A DNA stretch of 33,432 bases from an uncultured Acidimicrobiales bacterium. GTDB lineage: Bacteria > Actinomycetota > Acidimicrobiia > Acidimicrobiales > SHLQ01. Numbering within the stretch: position 1 is the stretch's first letter; each line of letters starts with the position of its first letter. This document shows, in pieces, positions 1 to 6,848 of this stretch. Position numbers and translations under genes: made by a program. The notes under the pieces were generated by a model. The model was not told the DNA's origin. It saw nothing but the letters and a program-made list of their open reading frames with translations, and did no database searches. The DNA lies in NCBI GenBank assembly GCA_937934655.1, contig CALGZB010000164.1:1-33432 (forward strand), written 5' to 3'.

Positions 1-141
1 CGGAAGCACCTTCTGGTAGCCGGCTACGAACAAGCCGCGAGCCCACTAGGTCTGCCACCAGCCGAGTGGCCCAACAGCCAAACAGGAATGGGAAGCATCC
101 CAGCCACCCAAGAAACATGGAAGAACTTCTGGGAAAAGTAA
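1..141 (+). CDS. 3' end of an unrecognised gene (partial)
   Basis: The first frame is open from the window edge to a TAA at 139-141 and gives the last 46 residues of a protein. The end is rich in Pro, Gly and Trp (it contains GLPPAEWPN and finishes WKNFWEK). I do not recognise the family. Codon use looks normal for the region. The stop codon lies inside the first arm of a repeat that begins at 135, so the repeat may have set the present C-terminus. The gene body lies to the left of the window, so function cannot be judged. An alternative is that this is chance open frame, but the continuous frame and ordinary composition favour a real gene. Confidence 0.5.
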   Translation, partial: RKHLLVAGYEQAASPLGLPPAEWPNSQTGMGSIPATQETWKNFWEK

Positions 142-217
142 GAACGCGGGGTCGACGCCGTTCGCTCCGCTCACTACGGGAGTTTGGCTCCGCCAAACAT
201 CCCCACGCTCCTACTTT
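135..217. repeat. Degenerate palindromic intergenic repeat
   Basis: Bases 135-153 are identical to the 19-nt left arm of the perfect palindrome at 20152-20190. Bases 201-217 are a diverged inverted partner. Between them is a second perfect hairpin, with arms 182-188 and 192-198 and a 3-nt loop. The spacer on to about 300 continues with GC-rich purine-run sequence and no gene. The element may end transcription of the upstream partial gene. Confidence 0.6.
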
Positions 218-285
218 GGTAGTTGCAAAACTGACGGAAGAGGATGGGTGTCGTGCCGGAGCGCGAGCGAGGCCGAGGTTGAAGA

Positions 286-768
286 GTGGGTGACATAGCG
301 AAGCGAAGAGCGAAGGCGAAGCCGCAGCGACCAAACGAAAGAGACGGGGAGTTTCGCTGGTCGTTTGCTCGTCGCCAGTTCATTCCTGATTGGTCGAACC
401 CGGATGAGACCTATCTGAAGCGGTGGCGTTTTGACTCTCCGCTCGGCTCGGTGTTTCTGCACCAGATTCGTTTACCGGATGGCGACCCTGATCCGCATAG
501 CCATCCGTTTTCTCGTTCGGTGAGTCTGTTGTTGCGTGGCGGGTACACGGAGCATCGGGGTATCGATGGGGGAGAGATCCGGTCGCTACGGGCGGGTCAG
601 CTCAATCGAATCTCGGGTACCGACGTGCACCGAATCGTCGAACTGACCAACGGTGAGCCGGTGTGGACGCTGTTTTGGGCAGGCCCCGTGCACGGGCGAG
701 GCTGGGGGTTCTACGTCGACGGGGTGTACGTCGACCACAAGGAATACCTGGCTGGTCGAGAGGGCTAA
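286..768 (+). CDS. Cupin-like hypothetical protein
   Basis: This 160-residue protein has an HSHPF motif at residues 71-75, then alternating beta-strand-like segments and a GRGWGFY stretch near the end. That is consistent with a small single-domain cupin whose histidines could bind a metal. No catalytic role can be assigned. GTG at 286 is the only start available after an in-frame stop at 280-282. The first 22 residues are unusually rich in Lys, Arg and Ala and are encoded by the purine-rich repetitive spacer, so this extension is probably not part of the ancestral domain, which would begin near RWSFARRQF. A hairpin at 328-363 lies within the N-terminal coding region. The stop codon interlocks with that of azlD on the other strand (overlap 765-768). 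Confidence 0.7.
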   Translation: MGDIAKRRAKAKPQRPNERDGEFRWSFARRQFIPDWSNPDETYLKRWRFDSPLGSVFLHQIRLPDGDPDPHSHPFSRSVSLLLRGGYTEHRGIDGGEIRSLRAGQLNRISGTDVHRIVELTNGEPVWTLFWAGPVHGRGWGFYVDGVYVDHKEYLAGREG

Positions 769-1082
769 AGCCCGACCCACTGCAGTAGCCAGAGCGAGAT
801 CATCCCGGCACCGAGGGCGACCGCCATGTTGCGGGTTTTGGCGATGGCAAAGCCCGCGATGACGATGGCTCCTACTTGGGGTGAGGGTGGGACGAGATTG
901 GCGAGTCCGTCATCGCCGAGCACCGCGGGAACCATGATGGCGGCGAAGGTGGCGGGGGCGACATAGGCGAGCGATCGCTGGACGGTTTCGGGGAGTTTCA
1001 CTCGGTCGCCAAAGAGAATGAAGCTGGCGCGACTGAAGTAGGTCACGAGGCCGCATCCGATGAAGATCAGCAAGGTGTTCAT
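765..1082 (-). CDS. azlD: AzlD family branched-chain amino acid transport protein
   Basis: The 105-residue protein has four hydrophobic segments and the length typical of AzlD, the small subunit of AzlCD exporters. A TYFSRASF-type motif follows the first segment, as is common in this family. In characterised systems AzlCD exports branched-chain amino acids or their analogues; the substrate here is not shown by sequence. The start overlaps the azlC stop as ATGA (1079-1082), so translation is probably coupled. The gene is the last of an EamA-azlC-azlD operon and ends tail-to-tail with the cupin gene, sharing four bases. Confidence 0.9.
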   Translation of the reverse strand: MNTLLIFIGCGLVTYFSRASFILFGDRVKLPETVQRSLAYVAPATFAAIMVPAVLGDDGLANLVPPSPQVGAIVIAGFAIAKTRNMAVALGAGMISLWLLQWVGL

Positions 1083-1846
1083 GAGGTGCTCGCGGTCTCT
1101 GCCAGGTCGGCCTTGAGTCTGGTCTCGGCGAGGGTGCCCGCGATGACGCCGAGGATTATGGCCAAAAGCAGCCCGGTGCCCTGCGGGAAGTCGCGGGTGG
1201 CGAAAGCAACTACCCCGCCGACGATTGCGGCGATCACTCCAGGCCGATTTTTGATCGACAGCACCATGAGACCCATAAACAAGATCGGCACGCTAAACGT
1301 GAGCGACCACTCTTCGGGGATCACGTTGCCGAGGACGACGCCGAGCCCAACGGCGGTCTGCCAGACGACCCAGAACGTCAGGCCGGTGCCGAGGAAGCTC
1401 CACATTCGGTCGCGCAGCGCCATGTCGTCGGGCTGGTTCTCGGCGAGTGCAAACGATTGATCGATGAGCAGGTAGCTGCCCAGTATTCGGAACCACGTGG
1501 GTGCTCCGGTGAACCGGGGATTCATGGCTGCCGAGTACATGATGTGGCGTGAGTTGATGAGGAACACGGTGAAGATGATCACCAGTGCCGAGGCGTTGTC
1601 GGCGAGGAGTTCGACCGCTGCCAACTGCGACGATCCGGCGAACACGATGAACGCCGATGCCCATCCGGTGAAGTTGTTGATGTTGGCCGACTCGGAGACG
1701 AGAAATCCGACGACGAACCCGAAGGGAAGTGCAGGGGCGGCAAGCGGCAGGCCGGAAACGATTCCGTCGAGAAACCACCGTTTCTCAAACGAAAGATCGG
1801 CGGGTGGAACTGACGAGGGTGACGAGGGTGTCGAGGGTTCAGGCAC
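1079..1846 (-). CDS. azlC: AzlC family branched-chain amino acid exporter subunit
   Basis: This membrane protein of 255 residues has the AzlC signature: a GLPLAAPALPFGFVVGF first segment, then FAGSSQLAAVELL and the NSRHIMYSAAM motif. About seven membrane segments are visible. Together with AzlD it should form an amino-acid efflux complex in the cytoplasmic membrane. I place the start at GTG 1846, two bases after the stop of the upstream EamA gene. The frame stays open far upstream, but that stretch lies antiparallel in reading content to the EamA gene and has no family character. The N-terminal tail before the first helix is rich in Ser and Pro and is encoded by a short direct repeat (1812-1832). 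No Shine-Dalgarno is evident, so translation is probably coupled to the EamA gene. Confidence 0.9.
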   Translation of the reverse strand: MPEPSTPSSPSSVPPADLSFEKRWFLDGIVSGLPLAAPALPFGFVVGFLVSESANINNFTGWASAFIVFAGSSQLAAVELLADNASALVIIFTVFLINSRHIMYSAAMNPRFTGAPTWFRILGSYLLIDQSFALAENQPDDMALRDRMWSFLGTGLTFWVVWQTAVGLGVVLGNVIPEEWSLTFSVPILFMGLMVLSIKNRPGVIAAIVGGVVAFATRDFPQGTGLLLAIILGVIAGTLAETRLKADLAETASTS

Positions 1847-1848
1847 GA

Positions 1849-2676
1849 TCAGGCTAACGCTATAAGGCCCATGCCCACGATGGCACCGAATATTCCGATG
1901 CCTTGCCACCATCGGAGTTGATCGTCGTCGAAGGTGGCGGCGAGGACGGCGACGACCGCTGGGAACATGGAGCCAGCAACCGAAACGGTACCCAGGTCCC
2001 CGCTCTGCGAGCCAAGGACCCAGCTCATCATCCCCAGTGTGCCGAAGACTCCGCTGAGTAGGCCGAGTTTGAGGAGCCGGCCAGGAAGAAACACCGGCAG
2101 TGATCGTCGGTTGGCGATGGTTGCCATGAGAACGAATCCGACGATGCGTTGTGAGAAGGCGGGCCAGACACCGCTTTCCTCGGCGGTGCCGGCCACAAAG
2201 ACCACACCCGTGCCGAACATGAATCCGGCGAGGAGTCCATACATGACACCGTTGCGAATCTTGCCGGAGAGGTCGGGGTTGAAGGTCGTGAAGGCGAGCG
2301 AGGTGATGGCAATCGCGCAGCCGGCGGAGGCGAGGAGGCCGGGGCGTAGGCCGCCGAAGATGTCCCAGACCAGCGGAATCAACGCTGCGAAGACCGCGGA
2401 TATGGGTGAGACAACGGCGGCGGAGGAGTCGGCCATTCCCCGGTAAGCCACACCGAGCCCTCCGGCGACGAGGACGCCCGAAAGGGCTCCGCTCAGGATG
2501 TCGCCGGTGCGCCATTCGGATCCTAGGGCGAGCGCTGCCGCGAGTGAGATGACGATGCCGATACTCATGGCGGTCGAGACGTGACTGACCGAGTTGGCCC
2601 GTCGAGTGGTGGCGCGGCCGAGGACATCGGAGATGCCGACAAGAACCGCCGCAAGGACCCCCAGCAAAATCGGCAT
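1849..2676 (-). CDS. EamA/DMT family transporter
   Basis: The 275-residue protein has ten predicted membrane segments in two homologous halves, as in the drug/metabolite transporter superfamily (EamA domains). Family members export amino acids, nucleotides or other metabolites; the substrate cannot be read from sequence. A short-chain helix pattern with small residues (Gly, Ala, Ser) dominates. It is the first gene of a three-gene operon with azlC and azlD, which supports a metabolite-efflux role. ATG 2676 is preceded by TAGCGT with a six-base gap, which suggests a leaderless mRNA and decides the start. Confidence 0.88.
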   Translation of the reverse strand: MPILLGVLAAVLVGISDVLGRATTRRANSVSHVSTAMSIGIVISLAAALALGSEWRTGDILSGALSGVLVAGGLGVAYRGMADSSAAVVSPISAVFAALIPLVWDIFGGLRPGLLASAGCAIAITSLAFTTFNPDLSGKIRNGVMYGLLAGFMFGTGVVFVAGTAEESGVWPAFSQRIVGFVLMATIANRRSLPVFLPGRLLKLGLLSGVFGTLGMMSWVLGSQSGDLGTVSVAGSMFPAVVAVLAATFDDDQLRWWQGIGIFGAIVGMGLIALA

Positions 2677-2682
2677 CGCCGA

Positions 2683-2688
2683 ACGCTA
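2683..2688 (-). promoter_or_regulatory. Leaderless -10 element of EamA operon
   Basis: TAGCGT on the minus strand matches TANNNT. It ends six bases before the ATG at 2676, placing the likely transcription start at the start codon itself. No clear -35 element is seen. The same hexamer and spacing occur before the isocitrate-lyase-like gene at 22575. Confidence 0.5.
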
Positions 2689-2745
2689 CTGGTAGAGGCT
2701 TCTGAGCCTGTAGGTCGCTGGTTGGCTCTCCCGCTGGATGGGAGC

Positions 2746-3222
2746 CTATGAGGAGTGCAGGTCAGCCAGATTTTCGAGTGCTGTCTGTAGACCCTTCGCC
2801 GACTTCGCTTGAAGCGGGCGTCGTAGGAGTCGACCGATGCCGGCGAGTTCGACGCCGATCGAGAAGTCGATTCGAGTGCCGCCGTTCTCGCTGGTGAAGT
2901 GCACTTCTTCGGCCATTGCGGTCATGATCGGTGCGTTGATTTCCACAACGGTCATCGCCCAGTGCTTTCCTGGTTCCCATGCGGTGATCTCTTCGGTCAC
3001 TCGAAACTGGTCTTGATGGACGAATCGTTTCGAGCCGCGGCCGTGGGGTGGATTGCTGAGGTATCGACATTCGCGGAACCCAGGGAACCAGTCGACCCAG
3101 CCCGCGTCGTCGGCGAAGTGTTGCCAGACGGTATCGGCGGACGCAGCGATAAAGGCGACGTGTTCGATACGCACGGAGGCGGAAGGAATCCAGTCGGGTG
3201 GTTTTGGATTGAGGGTGGGCAT
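2746..3222 (-). CDS. SRPBCC (START/Bet v1-like) family protein
   Basis: The 158-residue protein has the layout of polyketide cyclase/dehydrase-type SRPBCC proteins: an opening strand (SVRIEHVAFIAASADTVW), a DDAGWVDWFPGF segment, a central antiparallel sheet and a long C-terminal helix. These proteins form a deep hydrophobic pocket for lipids or other small molecules; no specific ligand is evident. I choose ATG 3222 over an earlier in-frame ATG at 3246, because AGGAG at 3228-3232 sits at the right distance and the earlier start would lie inside a palindromic operator. It is divergent from a TetR gene across that operator, so it is probably repressed by it. Confidence 0.8.
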   Translation of the reverse strand: MPTLNPKPPDWIPSASVRIEHVAFIAASADTVWQHFADDAGWVDWFPGFRECRYLSNPPHGRGSKRFVHQDQFRVTEEITAWEPGKHWAMTVVEINAPIMTAMAEEVHFTSENGGTRIDFSIGVELAGIGRLLRRPLQAKSAKGLQTALENLADLHSS

Positions 3223-3234
3223 ACGGTCTCCTAA

Positions 3235-3252
3235 AACTGAATACATTCAGTT
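3235..3252. promoter_or_regulatory. Operator-like palindrome 1 (TetR candidate)
   Basis: AACTGAAT-AC-ATTCAGTT is a perfect inverted repeat with 8-bp arms and a 2-bp centre, lying between the divergent SRPBCC and TetR genes. Its position and size fit a TetR-family binding site, probably for the adjacent regulator. Confidence 0.65.
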
Positions 3253-3257
3253 ATAAA

Positions 3258-3269
3258 TGAACAGGTTCA
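3258..3269. promoter_or_regulatory. Operator-like palindrome 2
   Basis: TGAAC-AG-GTTCA is a second inverted repeat with a 2-bp centre. It shares the TGAA half-site core with palindrome 1 and lies about 20 bp from it. It also overlaps the -35 region of the proposed TetR promoter, so occupancy could produce autorepression. Confidence 0.5.
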
Positions 3270-3288
3270 GTTTTGCAAGACCTTGCGC

Positions 3289-3294
3289 TATATT
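3289..3294 (+). promoter_or_regulatory. Leaderless -10 element of TetR gene
   Basis: TATATT ends six bases before ATG 3301. A possible -35, TTCAGT (3267-3272), lies 16 bases upstream. Transcription would start at the ATG, consistent with the absence of a Shine-Dalgarno. Confidence 0.55.
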
Positions 3295-3300
3295 GCCGAC

Positions 3301-3882
3301 ATGGCGCCACGGAGTAAGTCCCAGCAAACGGCACTCCGTATTTCGGCATCGGCCGGCGAGTTGTTTTTTGCGCACGGGTTCTCCGCAACGACGATTGCCC
3401 AAGTCGCCGAGCGTTCCGATGTTGCTGTGGGCACGGTGATGCTCCACTTCGGCTCGAAATCAGAGTTGGCTACTGCGGCATTCGCTGATGCGGTCGCAGA
3501 AGTTGTGCAGCGTTCGGTTGACGCAGCGAGTCAGCGCACAGTGAGTGATCTGCCCGACGACCTGGGCGAGTTCGTTCGGCCGATCTACGCGTGGTACTCG
3601 ACCCATGGTGACGTGGCACCAGACCTTCTCCGCGAAGCACTCTTCGCGAACGGGGAGTGGGCCGAGCACTACGGACAAACCGTAAGTCGTACCGTTCGTG
3701 CCTTTGCCGAAATCATCGCAAGCCATCACCAAGGTGGATTCGATAGTGATGCCTCGCTCCTCGGCGAAGGCTTGCTGGCCGACTATCTCATCGTGCTCTT
3801 GCGAGGGCTACGGGGAGAGTTCGACTCGGTGGACGATCAAGTGGCCCGCTTCAAACAGCTAGCAGCGACTCGATTTCGTTAG
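3301..3882 (+). CDS. TetR/AcrR family transcriptional regulator
   Basis: This is a 193-residue regulator with an N-terminal TetR helix-turn-helix at residues 15-57: the FSATTIAQVAERSDVAVGT helices are followed by the LHFGSKSEL recognition end. The C-terminal half is helical and would form the ligand-binding and dimer domain; its ligand is unknown. An earlier TTG at 3283 is in frame, but ATG 3301 with a correctly spaced TATATT is the better start. It is divergent from the SRPBCC gene and two palindromes lie between them, so it probably controls that gene and itself. Its stop interlocks with the ureohydrolase stop on the other strand (3879-3882). Confidence 0.88.
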   Translation: MAPRSKSQQTALRISASAGELFFAHGFSATTIAQVAERSDVAVGTVMLHFGSKSELATAAFADAVAEVVQRSVDAASQRTVSDLPDDLGEFVRPIYAWYSTHGDVAPDLLREALFANGEWAEHYGQTVSRTVRAFAEIIASHHQGGFDSDASLLGEGLLADYLIVLLRGLRGEFDSVDDQVARFKQLAATRFR

Positions 3883-4880
3883 CGGGCGGCGTGACCGTCG
3901 GCGATGAGACTAAGGATCTCGAACATGACGGCCATGGCTCGATAGCTGGTGATCTGGTTGGGTGAGTCGACCGTGGGCATGAGGCAGACCACATCACCGC
4001 CGATGATGTTCTTGCCACGCACCGATCGCAGAAGTTGCATCACTTGATCGATGCCGAAGCCTTCGATGCCGGCCTCGATGTTGGCGACACCTGGGGCCAC
4101 CATTGGGTCGAGACAGTCGAGGTCGAAGGTGATGTACAGCGGACGGTCGCCGATCTGTTCGTCGATGATTTCGATGACCCGTTCCGGCCCCATCTCGTCG
4201 TATTCGGTCTTCTTGATGACCGTGTACCCGAGGTCGTAGCTGGGGTCGAGCCAGTCGAGTGAGCGAACGTTGCCACGGATACCGACCTGCACAGAATGCT
4301 CGGCGTCGACGTGGCCGTCGGTAACGAGGTAACTGGCCCAGTGGGCTGCCGACTTGATGGCTCCCATGAAGTGAGGAACGTTGTGGAACGCGTCGGTGTG
4401 GGCGTCGAAGTGGAGCAGACAGGCCTTCTCTCCGCCGGTGAGTTTGGCGTCCTTGCCCGCTATTGCTTGGAGGATTCCGCCGGTGATCGAGTGATCGCCG
4501 CCGATGGAAACGGGCCGGCAACCTGCTGCATCGAGGGCCTTGTAGTAGTCGGTGATCATCTCGATCGACCGCTCGTTGTTATTGCCCTCGGACAGAGGAA
4601 CATCGCCCAGGTCGTGGATCCGGCAGATGTCCCAAGGGTCGATCTCGAAAGCATTGTGGGCTCGGCGGCCGATGGCTGACACGTTGCGAACCGCCCGAGG
4701 GCCGAGGTGTTGGTCGCGCTGAGTGGTGCCGTTTCCGGTGCTGTGTGGGACTCCCACCAGGCCAATGTCGGCATTGGCTGGGTCGGCATCATGCGGGGCC
4801 CTGAACAGGGTCGGGATGCCGTACCAATAGATCCCGTCCATGAGTCGCTGTTCGTGGGATCGGCCGGTGGTGTCGCTCAT
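3879..4880 (-). CDS. Ureohydrolase (agmatinase/arginase family)
   Basis: The protein has 333 residues and the metal-binding motifs of ureohydrolases: GGDHS (127-131), DAHTD (159-163) and DLDCLD (253-258). These supply the ligands for two Mn ions, so a hydrolase acting on a guanidino compound to release urea (agmatine, guanidinobutyrate or similar) is expected. The segment after the last motif reads APGVANIEAG instead of the usual PGTGTPxPGG, and the first 60 residues are longer than in short agmatinases, so the substrate may differ from agmatine. ATG 4880 is preceded by TATCGT with a seven-base gap, suggesting a leaderless transcript. Other members of the superfamily such as formimidoylglutamase remain possible. 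Confidence 0.85.
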   Translation of the reverse strand: MSDTTGRSHEQRLMDGIYWYGIPTLFRAPHDADPANADIGLVGVPHSTGNGTTQRDQHLGPRAVRNVSAIGRRAHNAFEIDPWDICRIHDLGDVPLSEGNNNERSIEMITDYYKALDAAGCRPVSIGGDHSITGGILQAIAGKDAKLTGGEKACLLHFDAHTDAFHNVPHFMGAIKSAAHWASYLVTDGHVDAEHSVQVGIRGNVRSLDWLDPSYDLGYTVIKKTEYDEMGPERVIEIIDEQIGDRPLYITFDLDCLDPMVAPGVANIEAGIEGFGIDQVMQLLRSVRGKNIIGGDVVCLMPTVDSPNQITSYRAMAVMFEILSLIADGHAAR

Positions 4881-4887
4881 GGGCGCG

Positions 4888-4893
4888 ACGATA
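4888..4893 (-). promoter_or_regulatory. Probable leaderless -10 of ureohydrolase gene
   Basis: TATCGT on the minus strand fits TANNNT and lies seven bases before ATG 4880. The gap is one base longer than in the other leaderless genes of the window. Confidence 0.4.
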
Positions 4894-4921
4894 GTCGGTT
4901 CACATTTGCTGTCGAGGAGGA

Positions 4922-6154
4922 TCAGTGCGTAACGCCGTTAGCGGGCGGCGCTGACTCTTCCCCTTGACGGATCGCTTCAAGTTCCGCAGCAAATTTCAGC
5001 ATCGTCGGAAGGTCTTTCAGCTTGGCCTTGCCGGTGCTGGCTTGTGATTGAAGGAGCCAATACTCATGGTCGGAAGGGAAGTGTCGCTTCGCAATTTCTT
5101 TGAGTTGCTCTCTGGGTGTCTCGACGCCGTGGCGGCTGGCCATTGCATCCGATGCTTCTTTTTCAACGGCGGTGAGGTGAGATTCTTCGCCGAGTTGCGA
5201 CCAGCGCTTTCGATATTCGCGGCCGGTGAATTCCTTTGGATCAGCGCCGCTCGCAAGGGCTTCTGCGCGATCTGCCCGCAACGCAAGCTCAACTGCGATC
5301 TCTTCATGGCTGGTGTACTTGCGTTCGTTCTTGCTTCCCTCATTCACGGTGGTGGTTGATTTGACGCGCTTGGGAAGTACCAGGAATGGGCTCGCCGTGA
5401 TGAAGATTGAGCCAACGTCGAGTTTGTGCGCTGAACGGGCTGCGGGGCGAAGGTCGCGAAGCCCACTGGCTAACGCGGCAGGGTTCCGAGTCGCCTGCAC
5501 GGCGGCAACGTCGGCGCAGAGGTCTCGGGTGTTCTCTACCCAACGTGGGAGGAAGCGAAGCATCAATGCGGCGGTCCAGCCGAGGGGCGAGAACGGGAAG
5601 AGGGCGATACCGGCGATGATGGCGAATCCCCAGGCGAATTCGGCTTTCGTGGCAAGTTGGCACCACCGGTCTTCCATGCCCGCAAACTGGGCCGCGACGA
5701 GTGCCTGAAGCTCACCTCGGTCGAGCGACGCAACGGCTCCTGATGTGGCCATAACAACCACACCGTCCTTTGTGGGGAAGCCGCCCACATTGGGAATCTC
5801 GGAGTCGTAGATCAACACGTCGCCCGGGCGGTGACCGGTGGCGATGGCCATTTCGTGGGCCACGTTGAGTAGTCGCCCGGAAGCGGGTCGGGCTCGGAGG
5901 GCTGCGACGTGCCGCTCGCCAATTGCCTGAAGAGGTAGAAGAAGGAACGCCGCAGCGCTGGTTACCGCCGCTGCGACCAGCCTGGTTGTTGGCGATAGGA
6001 ATCCGGCGGGACTCAACCCCCATGGGACAAAGAGGACGACGAGCAGGACCCAAACGCCAGCGAGCCACGACATCAGAGCGGCGCGCAGTGCGTGGTGTTT
6101 TGCCGATTCGGCAAGCGCATCGTGTCCCATGATGTCGTATCGACAGTCGGGCAC
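4922..6154 (-). CDS. M48 (HtpX-like) pseudopeptidase membrane protein
   Basis: The 410-residue protein has two N-terminal membrane segments (about 27-46 and 57-76), then a stretch that lines up with M48 peptidases: PNVGGFPTKDGVVVMATSGA, DRGELQALVAAQFAGMEDR, another membrane segment near 172-200, and NTRDLCADVAAVQATRNPAALASGL. In active M48 enzymes the second block holds HExxH and the last holds the Glu ligand in an E-x-x-A-D context. Here these positions read A155-Q156-F-A-G159 and Asp211, so every zinc ligand and the catalytic Glu are lost. The fold seems kept without proteolysis. The C-terminal 140 residues are charged and helical. The start is GTG 6154; ATG 6130 is an equally possible start. 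It follows the YqeY gene by 48 bases on the same strand. Confidence 0.75.
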   Translation of the reverse strand: MPDCRYDIMGHDALAESAKHHALRAALMSWLAGVWVLLVVLFVPWGLSPAGFLSPTTRLVAAAVTSAAAFLLLPLQAIGERHVAALRARPASGRLLNVAHEMAIATGHRPGDVLIYDSEIPNVGGFPTKDGVVVMATSGAVASLDRGELQALVAAQFAGMEDRWCQLATKAEFAWGFAIIAGIALFPFSPLGWTAALMLRFLPRWVENTRDLCADVAAVQATRNPAALASGLRDLRPAARSAHKLDVGSIFITASPFLVLPKRVKSTTTVNEGSKNERKYTSHEEIAVELALRADRAEALASGADPKEFTGREYRKRWSQLGEESHLTAVEKEASDAMASRHGVETPREQLKEIAKRHFPSDHEYWLLQSQASTGKAKLKDLPTMLKFAAELEAIRQGEESAPPANGVTH

Positions 6155-6202
6155 GGTGGCCTGAGTGTTTGCCCAGTTCAGGACGCCTCGAAGCGGTGAC
6201 GT

Positions 6203-6649
6203 CTACGCGAGTTTTGACTTCACGAGATCGGCGACGAGCCGACCATCGGCCCGGCCGGCAACCTCGGCGTTGACCGCCTTCATCGCTGAGCCCATGTCGG
6301 CTTTGTTCGTGAAAGCGTTGTCGGCGAGGACTTGGTTAACAATCGCTTCGAGCTCGTCGTCGTCGAGACCCTTGGGAAGGTAGCGCTCGAGAATCGCCTT
6401 CTCCTCAAGCTCTGCCGCTTGTTGTTCGGGACGGTTGGCAGATGCGAATGCCTCGGCGGCCTCGACTCGCCGCTTGGCCTGAGCCGCAATGACCTTTTGT
6501 ACGCCGTCGTCATCGAGCTGGTCGGGGCCGTTTCCTGAAGTTTCGGATTCTTGGACAGCAGTGATTACCGAGCGCAGCGTGCGCAGTTCGATGGCGTTCT
6601 TCGCCTTCATTGCGGTCTTGAGGTCTTCACGGATGGTCTCGATGAGCAT
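6203..6649 (-). CDS. GatB/YqeY domain protein
   Basis: The 148-residue protein matches the standalone YqeY family in length and layout: an N-terminal helix set (LIETIREDLKTAMKAKN, then LRTLRSVITAV) and a C-terminal domain with ILERYLPKGLDDDELEAIV and MGSAMKAVNAEVAGRADGR, as found in the tRNA-binding tail of GatB. The family is linked to tRNA recognition in amidotransferases, and the same domain is fused to GlnRS in Deinococcus. Its cellular role is not established. I choose ATG 6649 over GTG 6667 because family proteins begin at this point. It probably leads an operon with the M48-like gene. A glnS gene lies in the same window, 16 kb away. Confidence 0.88.
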   Translation of the reverse strand: MLIETIREDLKTAMKAKNAIELRTLRSVITAVQESETSGNGPDQLDDDGVQKVIAAQAKRRVEAAEAFASANRPEQQAAELEEKAILERYLPKGLDDDELEAIVNQVLADNAFTNKADMGSAMKAVNAEVAGRADGRLVADLVKSKLA

Positions 6650-6655
6650 GCCCCC

Positions 6656-6661
6656 ATGATC
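6656..6661 (-). promoter_or_regulatory. Weak leaderless -10 candidate for YqeY
   Basis: GATCAT lies six bases before ATG 6649 on the minus strand. It keeps the A at position 2 and T at position 6 of TANNNT but not the first T. A GGGGGC run follows, which could act as a poor ribosome site instead. Confidence 0.25.
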
Positions 6662-6848
6662 GCGCACCCATCGAACCCGTGTGGGGGGATTGCCCGGTTC
6701 GTTGGGCAGCGGGCCCGAATTGTTCGTTCATAAACCCTGTTCGAACTTGCGACCAATTTTGGGGTCGAACCTCACAGCGACGCGCTTTTGACCGAATGGG
6801 CACGGTCACAAGCCATCTCACTCGTATTGCATATCCGGAGAAATCCTC

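Noticed and set aside
1847-2515. Upstream extension of the azlC reading frame to 478 residues
   Set aside because: It lies antiparallel in frame to the EamA gene on the same strand, is rich in Arg, His and Pro, and has no membrane or family character; GTG 1846 fits AzlC length.
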